A DNA stretch of 64,000 nucleotides from contig NZ_JAHSPG010000011.1 of NCBI RefSeq assembly GCF_019130065.1, forward strand, positions 179,854 to 243,853, in the 5' to 3' direction. Of the stretch, positions 29,032 to 36,991 are shown piece by piece; the stretch's first letter is position 1, and the number at the start of each line of letters is the position of its first letter. The notes beneath the pieces were generated by a model that was not told where the DNA came from, searched no databases, and saw only the letters and a list, made by a program, of their open reading frames with translations. Both the position numbers and the translations under genes were made by a program. This DNA comes from Pinibacter aurantiacus. Its GTDB lineage: Bacteria > Bacteroidota > Bacteroidia > Chitinophagales > Chitinophagaceae.

Positions 29032-29265
29032 TGTTTTCTTTTTAAAGCTATGCAAGGACCACCTGCCGCCTTTTTCCTCGCTTACTATTTAAAAAATTGC
29101 CGGTTCTTTTTCTCTATCTGAAGCAATAGCAATAGAAGAAATACATGTACTCTCAACGGCACACATAAAATGTGAATGCTTTTCTTTTGCAACCTTTTTA
29201 TGCGGGAACGTTTCATTTATGTAGACTATAAACATACTCAGCCAGATAGATTTGCAAGCGAAACC

Positions 29266-29742
29266 TTAATTGAACTTGAACACGCTTAATACAAACACAA
29301 TAACAAATAGTGTGAGCTGTATTATATGAAAAAGATTAAGATTACTCCTGATTTTTATAAGACTTTCATCGGCGACACTTATAGACGGGGTTGAAGCAAT
29401 AATTTTTTTAAGCTTCATTGTTTGCCTTCTGCCAATTATCATTCCGTTTAAGATTATAATAACAACAAGACCAAACTTGATTCTGAACCATAATTGCTCT
29501 CCAAACACGCCATGAGTGATGCCCATCATTGTTACGCCAGACGCAATGAGCAAAATGAGACTTACACCCATTAGCAATGGAATTCTTGCCATTGCTTCCT
29601 GTATGGCAACGCCTCTTTCTCTATCCAAAATTAATTGCTGCCAGAATTTTTTAGAAACGAGATAATCCATCAATGTGGAACCGGCCAGTATGGTGAGGCC
29701 AATAATATGCGTTACTAACGCTGCGTAGTATAAGGTCTGCAT
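29266..29742 (-). CDS. Four-helix membrane protein, function unknown
   Basis: This 158-residue protein has four predicted transmembrane helices (around residues 8-30, 52-75, 84-103 and 135-157) with a His in the first (LVTHIIGLTILAGS) and near the last (FHIIQ). It resembles small DUF-type or CopD-like membrane proteins but has no diagnostic motif. It is divergent from the MarR regulator, and the gap carries repeated CGTTTTCGA motifs. This makes it a likely target of that regulator. Confidence 0.7.
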   Translation of the reverse strand: MQTLYYAALVTHIIGLTILAGSTLMDYLVSKKFWQQLILDRERGVAIQEAMARIPLLMGVSLILLIASGVTMMGITHGVFGEQLWFRIKFGLVVIIILNGMIIGRRQTMKLKKIIASTPSISVADESLIKIRSNLNLFHIIQLTLFVIVFVLSVFKFN

Positions 29743-29761
29743 GGTAAGTTTAAATTTATTT

Positions 29762-29848
29762 CGTTTTCGAATTATATACTGTAAAAATAAAACGTTTTCG
29801 ATGTAATATGCAAGCTTTCGTTATAATATTTTTACATTTACAACGAAA
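29762..29848. promoter_or_regulatory. Candidate operators of the MarR regulator
   Basis: CGTTTTCGA occurs at 29762-29770 and again at 29793-29801, a 31-base spacing of about three helical turns. An inverted pair TTTCGTT (29816-29822) and AACGAAA (29842-29848) lies closer to the regulator start. Confidence 0.5.
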
Positions 29849-29863
29849 CCGAAATAAACCGTT

Positions 29864-30565
29864 ATGAATAAAACAGTTGCACTGGTTAATGAATGGGCGG
29901 CTTTTGAACAGCATCATCCGGATGGATCCATTGACGATTTTTGCAGGCATTACCTGGCACATAGGGAGCACAAAAAAGAAAAGGGGCCGCTTGTAGGCGG
30001 AGTTGTTCCTATTATAAATGATGGCCTGTTGTTAAAAATAATCGGCCGCATACATAAACTAAATACGAATTACGCTAACCTCGCATTGAAAGGAACGGGA
30101 GTAAACCAGATTGAAGAGTTCGGCACTTTGCTCACCATTAAACAAGAAAAGAATCCAAGAAAAACAGAGGTCATCTATGCCAACCTGTTTGAACTTTCAA
30201 GCGGTACCGACATGCTCGCACGAATGAAAGCCAGGGGCCTCCTAAAGGAATATGATGACAAGGAAGATAAACGTTCCAAAAGAATTGAGCTTACTGCCAA
30301 AGGAGAAAAGGTGGTTGCCGATTGCAAGCAACGAATAATAATGAACGCTAAAATGATGGTGCACGATATGGCAGAAGATGACAAAGAGCTTTGCATTCAG
30401 CTTCTGAAAAACATCGAAATAAAATTTTCTGCCTTGTGGCAAAAACATAAGAACAAAGAGTTCACTGAAATTTATCAAGCCATTATGGAAGAAGAAAAAA
30501 CAAACGGAAAAAAAAGTAAAGAGAAAAAGGATAGGCTCCAATGCAGGCAGGTTATTAGTTTTTAG
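29864..30565 (+). CDS. MarR-family winged-helix regulator with a long C-terminal tail
   Basis: This 233-residue protein is longer than the usual 140-160. The winged helix lies at about residues 80-170, with the wing in ARMKARGLLKEYDDKEDKRSKR followed by IELTAKGEKV, the usual MarR arrangement. An N-terminal extension (1-45) and a lysine-rich tail (EEKTNGKKSKEKKDRLQ) are unusual. It is divergent from a membrane protein, so it probably represses that gene and itself through the motifs between them. The stop is followed by a strong terminator. Confidence 0.85.
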   Translation: MNKTVALVNEWAAFEQHHPDGSIDDFCRHYLAHREHKKEKGPLVGGVVPIINDGLLLKIIGRIHKLNTNYANLALKGTGVNQIEEFGTLLTIKQEKNPRKTEVIYANLFELSSGTDMLARMKARGLLKEYDDKEDKRSKRIELTAKGEKVVADCKQRIIMNAKMMVHDMAEDDKELCIQLLKNIEIKFSALWQKHKNKEFTEIYQAIMEEEKTNGKKSKEKKDRLQCRQVISF

Positions 30566-30582
30566 TTGTTGGCCTTTATGCG

Positions 30583-30620
30583 AAAAATGCCCGCTGGATG
30601 GAACCAGCAGGCATTTTTAA
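30583..30620. terminator. Bidirectional terminator, MarR gene and DUF1080 gene
   Basis: AAAAATGCC with GGCATTTTT and GCTGG with CCAGC form a stem of 14 bp with one mismatch and loop ATGGAA. Confidence 0.85.
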
Positions 30621-30624
30621 AAAA

Positions 30625-30670
30625 GGGCGAATGCAATTCGCCCCTACAATTTTCAATTTCAACTTTCAAT
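30625..30670. repeat. Composite repeat: GGGCGAAT palindrome plus TTGAAA arm
   Basis: GGGCGAATGCAATTCGCCC (30625-30643) is followed by CTAC and a run of TTTCAA units reaching the DUF1080 stop at 30670. The same order of parts occurs at 34534-34588. Confidence 0.7.
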
Positions 30671-32046
30671 TATTTCAACGTCTTTATCTTGATATTCCTA
30701 AAGCTCACTTCGTTGCCGTGATCTTGCAAAAGGATGTGCCCCTTTGGTGCTTCGCCGAAGTTTGGCCATACCTTGTATTTGCTGATGGCAACCAGGTCGC
30801 GGAAAGATTTTGACCCTCTTTCATATTCCAGCACTTTAACACCGTTGAGGTAATGTTCAACATGGTTGTTAGGCAACACAACAACACGCCCCGTGTTCCA
30901 CTGTCCTATTTTTCGAACAAAGCGAGGATCTTTTTTTGCTGTGATCAAATCATATAAAGAAGACAATGTTCTGTTTCCATCGCGGCCCAATTTTGCATCG
31001 GGATGTAGTTCATCATCCAGCACCTGGTATTCGAGACCGATGGCTGAGCCCTGATTGTTTTCACTTAATGTTACAAAATATTTCACGCCGCTGTTTGCAC
31101 CGGGAGTAAGTTTAAATTCAAATGAAAGATCAAACGCATTGTATTCATCAATTGTTACAATGTCACCACCATTCGCAGATTCTTTTCCTTCAGACGAAAT
31201 AACGGTTAATGCGCCCTCCTCAATTTTCCAGCCTTGCTCAGGGAAGCCCGGTTTGTATGCACCTTTCCAGCCCTTGCTAGTTTGTCCGTCAAACAACAAT
31301 TTCCAACCGTTGCTTTTCTCGTAATCGCTTAAAGTGTTCAGTTGCTTGTTTACTACAAAAATATTTTTCGAAAATGGCACCGGTTTTAAATTGGCGGTTT
31401 GAATGCGAATGTTTTTGAAGTACACTTTCTTACCCGCTTTATCATTTTTGCCAATGGCATGTACCTGCAAACCAATGAAGCCTTTTTTATCCGCATCGTC
31501 AACCAGGTACGCAACAGACTGACCATTTACAAACGTGCGAATATCGCTGCCAATACACTCAATGCGATAGTGATTGTAGCCATTTACTTTGAATGCTTTT
31601 TTTGCTTCAGGATGCAGCGTAAGCGGATACAACCAATCTCTTCTTGCTTCATCGTAAATACCGCCGGACCATGCTCTGGAAGAACCATCTACTTCGGCCT
31701 GGTAGCCATATACGCGCCCTTTACCATCGTTTCCATCGGGATCAAAATGACTACGTAGCTGAATGCCTGAATTGAAGGTAGAATCTTCGATTTTTATATC
31801 TGCTTCCAGAATAAAATCACCATACTCTTTTTCAGTCACCAAAAATGAATTGGGAGAACCCGTAACAGTAGTGCCTACAATGTTGCCATTTACTACTTCA
31901 TACTTTGCTTTTCCCGTTGCCTGTTTCCAGCCATTTAAAGTTTTGCCGTCAAACAAATTTGTCCATCCGGAAGTTTTTGTTTGTGCAAAAGCCGGAACAA
32001 TAAATGCGCTGCAAGCGAGAATCATTATTGAGCGGGTAAGTTTCAT
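30670..32046 (-). CDS. Exported protein with two DUF1080 domains
   Basis: This 458-residue protein has a signal peptide ending VPAFAQ and two tandem DUF1080 (3-keto-disaccharide hydrolase) domains at about 25-215 and 245-458. Both start with a WxxLFDGxxxxGW pattern (WTNLFDGKTLNGWK and WKLLFDGQTSKGWK), and the concanavalin-like beta sandwich is evident. Characterised relatives act on 3-keto glycosides made by Gfo/Idh oxidoreductases. Here an exported Gfo/Idh gene lies 26 bases upstream on the same strand, so a joint oxidise-then-cleave role is likely. Confidence 0.88.
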   Translation of the reverse strand: MKLTRSIMILACSAFIVPAFAQTKTSGWTNLFDGKTLNGWKQATGKAKYEVVNGNIVGTTVTGSPNSFLVTEKEYGDFILEADIKIEDSTFNSGIQLRSHFDPDGNDGKGRVYGYQAEVDGSSRAWSGGIYDEARRDWLYPLTLHPEAKKAFKVNGYNHYRIECIGSDIRTFVNGQSVAYLVDDADKKGFIGLQVHAIGKNDKAGKKVYFKNIRIQTANLKPVPFSKNIFVVNKQLNTLSDYEKSNGWKLLFDGQTSKGWKGAYKPGFPEQGWKIEEGALTVISSEGKESANGGDIVTIDEYNAFDLSFEFKLTPGANSGVKYFVTLSENNQGSAIGLEYQVLDDELHPDAKLGRDGNRTLSSLYDLITAKKDPRFVRKIGQWNTGRVVVLPNNHVEHYLNGVKVLEYERGSKSFRDLVAISKYKVWPNFGEAPKGHILLQDHGNEVSFRNIKIKTLK

Positions 32047-32072
32047 ATTGTTGTTTGTTTTTTCTTTTATTA

Positions 32073-33272
32073 TCAGGAGAAATTATAGGTTGTTTGCCAA
32101 TTTTGTGTTGCTCGTGAATCAATTGCTTTGTTTGCAAGATGCACACATACTGCTGTTGTGGCACCGGTGATAATGTTAGATGCTGGAACAGATTTCTCCA
32201 CTATGCATTTATAAAAATCTTTCAGTGCATACCATGTACCATCTTTTAGTTTTTCTTTAACCAACGAAACGCCCCCGTCATTTCTTTCTACAATTTTAGT
32301 GGCACCGGTAACGCCGTCTACGGTTTCGTGTACCACATCGTTTCCTTTTTCAGGATAAAAAACACCGTCGTTGGTTAACAAATGTACTGCTCCTTTTGTG
32401 CCTTTTATTTTAAAGATATAGCCATCGTGGGCATTGCCGCAGGTTGCGCCAAAGTTGCCAATCATGTTGTCTTTATCATATCGCAGAATGGCCTGTACAT
32501 TGTCGTTTGTTTCCCGGCCGTCTTTGTAAAAATCGATGCCGCCAACGCCCACCACTTCGTTTGGATGCGTATCAAATGCCCAGTTGATAAAATCAATTTG
32601 ATGTGATAGCAGCTCTGCCACTAAGCCACCGGAATATTCTTTGTACATGCGCCAGTTGATTTTCCTTTCCAACTCCGGTGATGGTACCGGTCTGCGCCAG
32701 TTCCAGTTACGATCCCAGCGACAATCAATTTGTACCACTTTGCCGAGGTAACCTTTTTGTATCATTTCTTTCACAGAAAAATACAAAGGGGAATAGCGGT
32801 ATTGGTGCCCAACCTGTAATACCTGTGTGCTATGGCTTTTAGAAAGTTTCACCAGGTCAATGGCCTGATCAATGGAGTAGGTCATTGTTTTTTCCAGGTA
32901 AACATGCTTGCCTGCTTTTAATGCATCAGCAGCTATTTTGTAATGCTCGGAAAGCGGCGTGGCTATTACAACTGATTGAACAGTCTTATCGTCTAGTAAT
33001 GCTTTGTAATCTTTGTAGACCTTTGGATTGTTTGTAACATCAACTTTTTTTGCCTCTTCAATTCTAAAATCGAGAACATCACAAATAGCGACTACACTGA
33101 AATTATCGTTCAGTTGTTTTATCACAGACATTATACCCTTGCCTCTGTCACCGCAACCAATAATGCCGACGGCTATTTTATCACCGCCACTTTGCGCATG
33201 CAATAGTTGATTGCTTAACAACAATCCACCTGCTACCAGACTTCCATTTCTAATAAAATTTCTGCGATCCAT
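32073..33272 (-). CDS. Tat-exported Gfo/Idh/MocA oxidoreductase
   Basis: The ATG at 33272 is chosen because it starts the twin-arginine signal MDRRNFIRNGSLVAGGLLL; the frame to 33356 runs into a repeat and lacks similarity. The 399-residue protein has a Rossmann domain (VGIIGCGDRGKG), the EKTMTYS segment with the conserved lysine of the EKP motif, and a C-terminal dimerisation beta sheet. It oxidises or reduces a sugar with NAD(P) bound before export. It lies directly upstream of the DUF1080 gene, as in 3-keto-glycoside pathways. Substrate is unknown. Confidence 0.88.
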   Translation of the reverse strand: MDRRNFIRNGSLVAGGLLLSNQLLHAQSGGDKIAVGIIGCGDRGKGIMSVIKQLNDNFSVVAICDVLDFRIEEAKKVDVTNNPKVYKDYKALLDDKTVQSVVIATPLSEHYKIAADALKAGKHVYLEKTMTYSIDQAIDLVKLSKSHSTQVLQVGHQYRYSPLYFSVKEMIQKGYLGKVVQIDCRWDRNWNWRRPVPSPELERKINWRMYKEYSGGLVAELLSHQIDFINWAFDTHPNEVVGVGGIDFYKDGRETNDNVQAILRYDKDNMIGNFGATCGNAHDGYIFKIKGTKGAVHLLTNDGVFYPEKGNDVVHETVDGVTGATKIVERNDGGVSLVKEKLKDGTWYALKDFYKCIVEKSVPASNIITGATTAVCVHLANKAIDSRATQNWQTTYNFS

Positions 33273-33303
33273 TGTTAACTTTTTTAAACGCTTGCCTCTA
33301 AGA

Positions 33304-33415
33304 TTTACCACTAAGGCCCGTCCGACTGGATTCATCCGGGCGGGCACTAAGGACACTGAGTTTCACTAAGGGTACCCTTTGTGCGGCTTAGTGTCCTTAG
33401 TACCTTAGTGGTAAA
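33304..33415. repeat. CACTAAGGA inverted repeat with GC-rich insert
   Basis: The right arm (about 33384-33415) complements a left arm starting TTTACCACTAAG at 33304. That left arm is interrupted at 33316-33345 by a 30-base GC-rich hairpin with a 9-bp stem; the left arm then resumes. The apbE stop and its last codons lie in the right arm. Confidence 0.8.
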
Positions 33416-34401
33416 CTAGAATCTTTAAAATTTTTACTGGTTGTATCTTTAATGACACCATTGTCTTCGTAAATAAAATAAGCACTCATATCTTTTCTAT
33501 CATCCACAAATTTCATCGCTTTCGCAAGTCCCATTAACATCAACGCATTGTCATATGCATCGGCTGTAATGGCATTTTTTGCAAACACTGTAACACTTAT
33601 CAATTCGTTTTGCGAAGAATAGCCTGTTTTCGGATTAATGATATGCGATACTTTCTTTCCGCCGGACTCGTGATATTTTCTATAACTCCCCGAAGTGGTT
33701 ACTGCACCACTATCAAGACTGATCACCTTTTGAAAATGTTCGTTATCAAAGTCACTCTGCGGCGCTTCTACTCCAATTTTCATGGCGGTGTTTTCCGGAT
33801 ATTTCTTTCCTTTCACGCGTATTTCACCACCCACTTCAATCATGTAATTTCGAATGCCGTTTGCTTCGAAAAAATCGCTCAGCACATCCACGCTATATCC
33901 CTGTGCAATGCCGTTTACATCGATCTGTACGCATGGCTTTAACTTCCGCAGAAAATTATTTTCCAAAACGAGCAGCTTTGAACTTATGCATGGCAATAAT
34001 GATTGTATAACCATACTGTCCGGTTCGCTTGCATTTTTCTTATTTCCAAATCCCCATGCCTGCACAAGTGGCAAAACGGTAATGTCAAACAATCCGTTCG
34101 TTTGCTCGTATGTGTCTAATGATTTCTGCACTACCGCTGTCAAATGTTTATCAATGTTACATCCGCTGGCAGATGCATTGAATTTGCTAATGACTGAATA
34201 CGGTTTGTAAATTGACAAAGAACTATCAAGGCTATTTAAAATACTATCAACCTGCCGTTGATGGATCGAACTATCTTCCGCGTAGTATGTAATGTGATAG
34301 GTTGTTCCCTGAGCAAACCCGCTGATTTGGAATTTATGCATTTCATTAAACGATTGCACATTCCAAACATTCAAGCACATTAAAAACAAAAAAACATTCA
34401 T
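33397..34401 (-). CDS. apbE: FAD:protein FMN transferase (ApbE)
   Basis: This 334-residue exported protein attaches FMN to a threonine of periplasmic flavoproteins. It shows the ApbE signatures DVNGIAQGYSVD, YMIEVGGEIRVKG, TSGSYRKY and the metal/substrate loop HIINPKTGYSS. The N-terminus is a short hydrophobic signal (MNVFLFLMCLNVWNVQSF) without a clear lipobox. It lies between two Gfo/Idh genes on the same strand; no target flavoprotein is visible in the window. The final residues (about SLPLRY) are encoded inside a repeat arm, so the natural end may once have been elsewhere. Confidence 0.92.
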   Translation of the reverse strand: MNVFLFLMCLNVWNVQSFNEMHKFQISGFAQGTTYHITYYAEDSSIHQRQVDSILNSLDSSLSIYKPYSVISKFNASASGCNIDKHLTAVVQKSLDTYEQTNGLFDITVLPLVQAWGFGNKKNASEPDSMVIQSLLPCISSKLLVLENNFLRKLKPCVQIDVNGIAQGYSVDVLSDFFEANGIRNYMIEVGGEIRVKGKKYPENTAMKIGVEAPQSDFDNEHFQKVISLDSGAVTTSGSYRKYHESGGKKVSHIINPKTGYSSQNELISVTVFAKNAITADAYDNALMLMGLAKAMKFVDDRKDMSAYFIYEDNGVIKDTTSKNFKDSSLPLRY

Positions 34402-34450
34402 ACGCTATTAACATGTCGTCTTTGGTTTATGGTGCGGTCATTTTTCAACG

Positions 34451-34588
34451 AACGTGTTGCCCCTCTGGGGCTTGCGCAGGGCGATTGCTATTCGCCGCTA
34501 CATTTTCAATTCAAACACCGTTCGGGTGTAGCAGGGCGAATGCGATTCGCCCCTACCATTTTCAATTTTCAACTTTCAATTTTCAATT
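34451..34588. repeat. Mixed repeat block after Gfo/Idh gene
   Basis: The block holds a GC-rich motif AACGTGTTGCCCCTCTGGGG (34451-34470) like those at 1040-1234. It continues with GCGATTGCTATTCGC (34481-34495) and ends in a composite of GGGCGAATGCGATTCGCCC (34534-34552) plus TTTTCAA units reaching the stop codon of the next gene. The gap 34402-34586 holds no gene. Confidence 0.65.
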
Positions 34589-35900
34589 AAACCACCGGTT
34601 CCCAGCCTTTCTCATACGTTCTTCTCCACAACGCCATCGCATCTTTATCGTTTAGAATGTGGCCGTTTGATGCATCGCAGCTCAACGTGCGCCCGGTCCT
34701 TTGCGAAATATTCGCCAGATGGCAAAGCAGCACGCTTTTATGCGCCTCACTTACCGGAGAATTTAATTTCGCCGCGCCGCGAATGCTTTGGAGGAAATTG
34801 TCGAGGTGAAACAAATCATCATTGCCGCTTGCACTTAAAGTATTTCCTGCTTCTACAACAGCAGTGCTTTTTACTTCTTTGATCAGTTTATTGCTGGCAT
34901 CATAAATGGCATAGTCGCTACCTCCTTTGTTGATCAGTGAACCTTTATCTCCGTAAATAACAAAGCCTCTGCCAGAACCTTCTACAGGGAAATTATTGCA
35001 ACTTCTTCCTTCCCAAGTAATGGCTTTATCGTTGCCAAACTCAAAGCTGGCGATCTGTGTGTCTGGTGTTTGCCAATCATCTTTAAAGGCATATCTGCCA
35101 CCGGCAGAAGTAACTTTAGTAGGATATTCTGCATCAAGGAACCAACGGCAGCAATCAACTTCGTGTGTCGCGTTGTTACAGGTTTCTGATGTGCCCCAAT
35201 GCCAGAACCAGTGCCAGTTATAGTGAACAAGATTGTCCTGGTAATCGCGTCTTGGCGCAGGTCCTTGCCACAAATCAAAATCAAGTGTTGAAGGGACTGG
35301 AATTTTTTTCCCGATGCCAATTGATTTTCTATTGTTGGTGTACCATGATTTTCCTAAATAAGGTTTGCCAATGATGCCGCCTCTCACTTCCTGCACGGCT
35401 TGTATCAATGTAGGCATTGATCTGCGCTGGTTACCCATTTGAATGAGTTTGCCAAATTTTGCTTCAGCTTTTGTAAGCAACTCGCCTTCATATGGATTGT
35501 GCCCACACGGTTTTTCCACATACACGTGTTTGCCATTGGAAACGCCCAATATTGCAGCAGGTGCATGCCAGTGATCGGGTGCAGCCACTACCAAAGCATC
35601 AAAGTCTTTTTGCTGAACAAGCTTGCGTATATCTTTTACAACAGTTGGTTTGCGTGGTGCATTTTTCAATGCATTCAATCCGTTTTGAATGGCTTTATCT
35701 TCAACATCGCAGATGTAAGCGATTTCCACATTGGGCATTTTGGAAAAACATTCGGCGAGATATGAGCCCCGGCTATTGACGCCCATTACAGACAATACTA
35801 CTTTATTACTGGGAGCCATTTTTCCAAACACAGGAAAATTAAGAATGGTGAGGCCTGCGGCCGAGGCGGAACTTAACTTAATGAATTTTCTGCGATGCAT
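34587..35900 (-). CDS. Tat-exported Gfo/Idh/MocA oxidoreductase (second)
   Basis: This 437-residue protein starts with MHRRKFIKLSSASAAGLTIL, a twin-arginine signal. The Rossmann domain (VMGVNSRGSYLAECF), the EKPCGHN motif and a catalytic His/Asp region around NATHEVDCCRWFLD are visible. It belongs to the long Gfo/Idh subgroup common in Bacteroidota and Planctomycetes. It is less similar to the 32073 protein than family average and probably acts on a different sugar derivative. Its stop (TAA) sits at the end of a repeat arm. Confidence 0.9.
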   Translation of the reverse strand: MHRRKFIKLSSASAAGLTILNFPVFGKMAPSNKVVLSVMGVNSRGSYLAECFSKMPNVEIAYICDVEDKAIQNGLNALKNAPRKPTVVKDIRKLVQQKDFDALVVAAPDHWHAPAAILGVSNGKHVYVEKPCGHNPYEGELLTKAEAKFGKLIQMGNQRRSMPTLIQAVQEVRGGIIGKPYLGKSWYTNNRKSIGIGKKIPVPSTLDFDLWQGPAPRRDYQDNLVHYNWHWFWHWGTSETCNNATHEVDCCRWFLDAEYPTKVTSAGGRYAFKDDWQTPDTQIASFEFGNDKAITWEGRSCNNFPVEGSGRGFVIYGDKGSLINKGGSDYAIYDASNKLIKEVKSTAVVEAGNTLSASGNDDLFHLDNFLQSIRGAAKLNSPVSEAHKSVLLCHLANISQRTGRTLSCDASNGHILNDKDAMALWRRTYEKGWEPVV

Positions 35901-35991
35901 TGTGACAAGCTTTTTTTATTAAGTGTTAAATGTATATAATACGCATGAAATTTTTTCTGTTTATTTAAAAGTTAATCAGGTTGTTTGAATT

Positions 35992-36153
35992 AATTTGAAA
36001 ATTTGAGGATTTGAATATTTGAAAATTCATTCTGTGCAATTTGTTATTTTTCAAACTAACCCACCAAATATCGAAGAGCAATAAAAAATTCGGAATGACG
36101 CCTCTAAAGCATTTTCAAATATTCAAATCCTCAAATTTTCAAATTCTCAAATT
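35992..36153. repeat. Perfect-armed inverted repeat between divergent genes
   Basis: Arms 35992-36026 and 36111-36145 match over 35 bases without a mismatch, including the irregular units GAGGATTTG and AATATTTG. One extra unit CTCAAATT follows at 36146-36153. The gap 35901-36193 contains nothing else apart from a weak TATCTTGA at 36167-36174 before the META gene. Confidence 0.9.
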
Positions 36154-36193
36154 GGCTGCCTTTCCGTATCTTGACCGCCTAATATTTCGCAAC

Positions 36194-36649
36194 ATGAAAA
36201 GACTACTGTACTCGTTTCTTATTTTAACAGCTGCATTGCTTTCATTTTCCGACAGCAGTGCTCAAAAAAAGAATCGCAACAAGAATTCTCCTTTAGCTGG
36301 AACAAATTGGAAACTTGCGTATGCAGGAAACTCGCCTTATAATCCGCCTCCGGGTGTAAGACTTGTTTCGATGACATTGAACGATTCCACCAAAAATATA
36401 ACCGGTTTTCTCGGCTGTAATAATCTTGCTGGTAACTATATGCTTTTTGGAAAAGATGGGATTACGTTCACTGTCGTTTCAACGAAAAAGGCCTGCACGC
36501 CGGATGCGATGAGAGTGGAAAACGATCTTTCAACCGCGTTAACAGATGCTAATAAGTACAAAATAGACGGAGACAAGCTGGCTCTTTTTAAAGATGATAC
36601 TTTCGTGGCGGCATTCATTGCGCAAAAAGAAGAAACTCCACATCCATAA
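36194..36649 (+). CDS. Exported META-domain protein
   Basis: This 151-residue protein starts at the ATG at 36194, which gives a signal peptide ending DSSAQ; the frame open from 36041 is only read-through of the repeat. The META (HslJ-like) domain spans about residues 30-145 and carries GTNWKLAY, ITGFLGCNNLAGNY and TKKACTPDAMRVENDL. META proteins are periplasmic or lipoprotein beta domains linked to stress or antibiotic tolerance in some species; the function here is unknown. A terminator follows 7 bases after the stop. Confidence 0.88.
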   Translation: MKRLLYSFLILTAALLSFSDSSAQKKNRNKNSPLAGTNWKLAYAGNSPYNPPPGVRLVSMTLNDSTKNITGFLGCNNLAGNYMLFGKDGITFTVVSTKKACTPDAMRVENDLSTALTDANKYKIDGDKLALFKDDTFVAAFIAQKEETPHP

Positions 36650-36651
36650 AA

Positions 36652-36684
36652 TAAAAACGGGTAGTTCGCACTACCCATTTTTAT
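36652..36684 (+). terminator. Terminator of the META gene
   Basis: GGGTAGT (36659-36665) and ACTACCC (36670-36676) flank TCGC, followed by ATTTTTAT. Confidence 0.85.
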
Positions 36685-36935
36685 TTGTTTCTGTTTTATC
36701 TTAAAAATCATTTCATCGGATAAAGTAGGGAATAGAGTTTCAATCCCCCGTTGTAGTGTTAGGCAACGGAGCATCCTAAAGTTAAGCTTCCTTTTTCATA
36801 GCATTTAATATCTCCGCAAATTTTTCTTTATAATTTCCTCCCCTCCAATAGCCTCTTTTCTATCTTTTTTCTTTTGTCTTCTTTCCGGTTTTTGGGGCCG
36901 GTTTGTTTAATTTGTTGTATATCGACTATAATTTG
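36685..36935. other. Gap upstream of GH92, no gene
   Basis: I see no reading frame or RNA gene that I can support in this AT-rich 250-base stretch. The operator-promoter at 36936 follows. Confidence 0.5.
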
Positions 36936-36954
36936 GTAAAACGATTTACATTTG
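36936..36954 (+). promoter_or_regulatory. LacI-type operator overlapping the GH92 promoter
   Basis: GTAAAACGATTTAC (36936-36949) overlaps the -7 element TACATTTG (36947-36954). An identical 14-mer precedes the GH29 gene and a variant precedes the BSP gene. Confidence 0.75.
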
Positions 36955-36991
36955 TTTTAATCATTTTCAATTTCACCTGAAACCAACTTAC

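Noticed and set aside
29056..29265. Possible small gene in the gap before the four-helix membrane protein
   Set aside because: No frame of useful length or promoter element is present; I see nothing to support a gene.
36041..36193. N-terminal extension of the META protein from 36041
   Set aside because: It translates the inverted repeat and lacks a signal peptide at its start; the ATG at 36194 gives a proper one.
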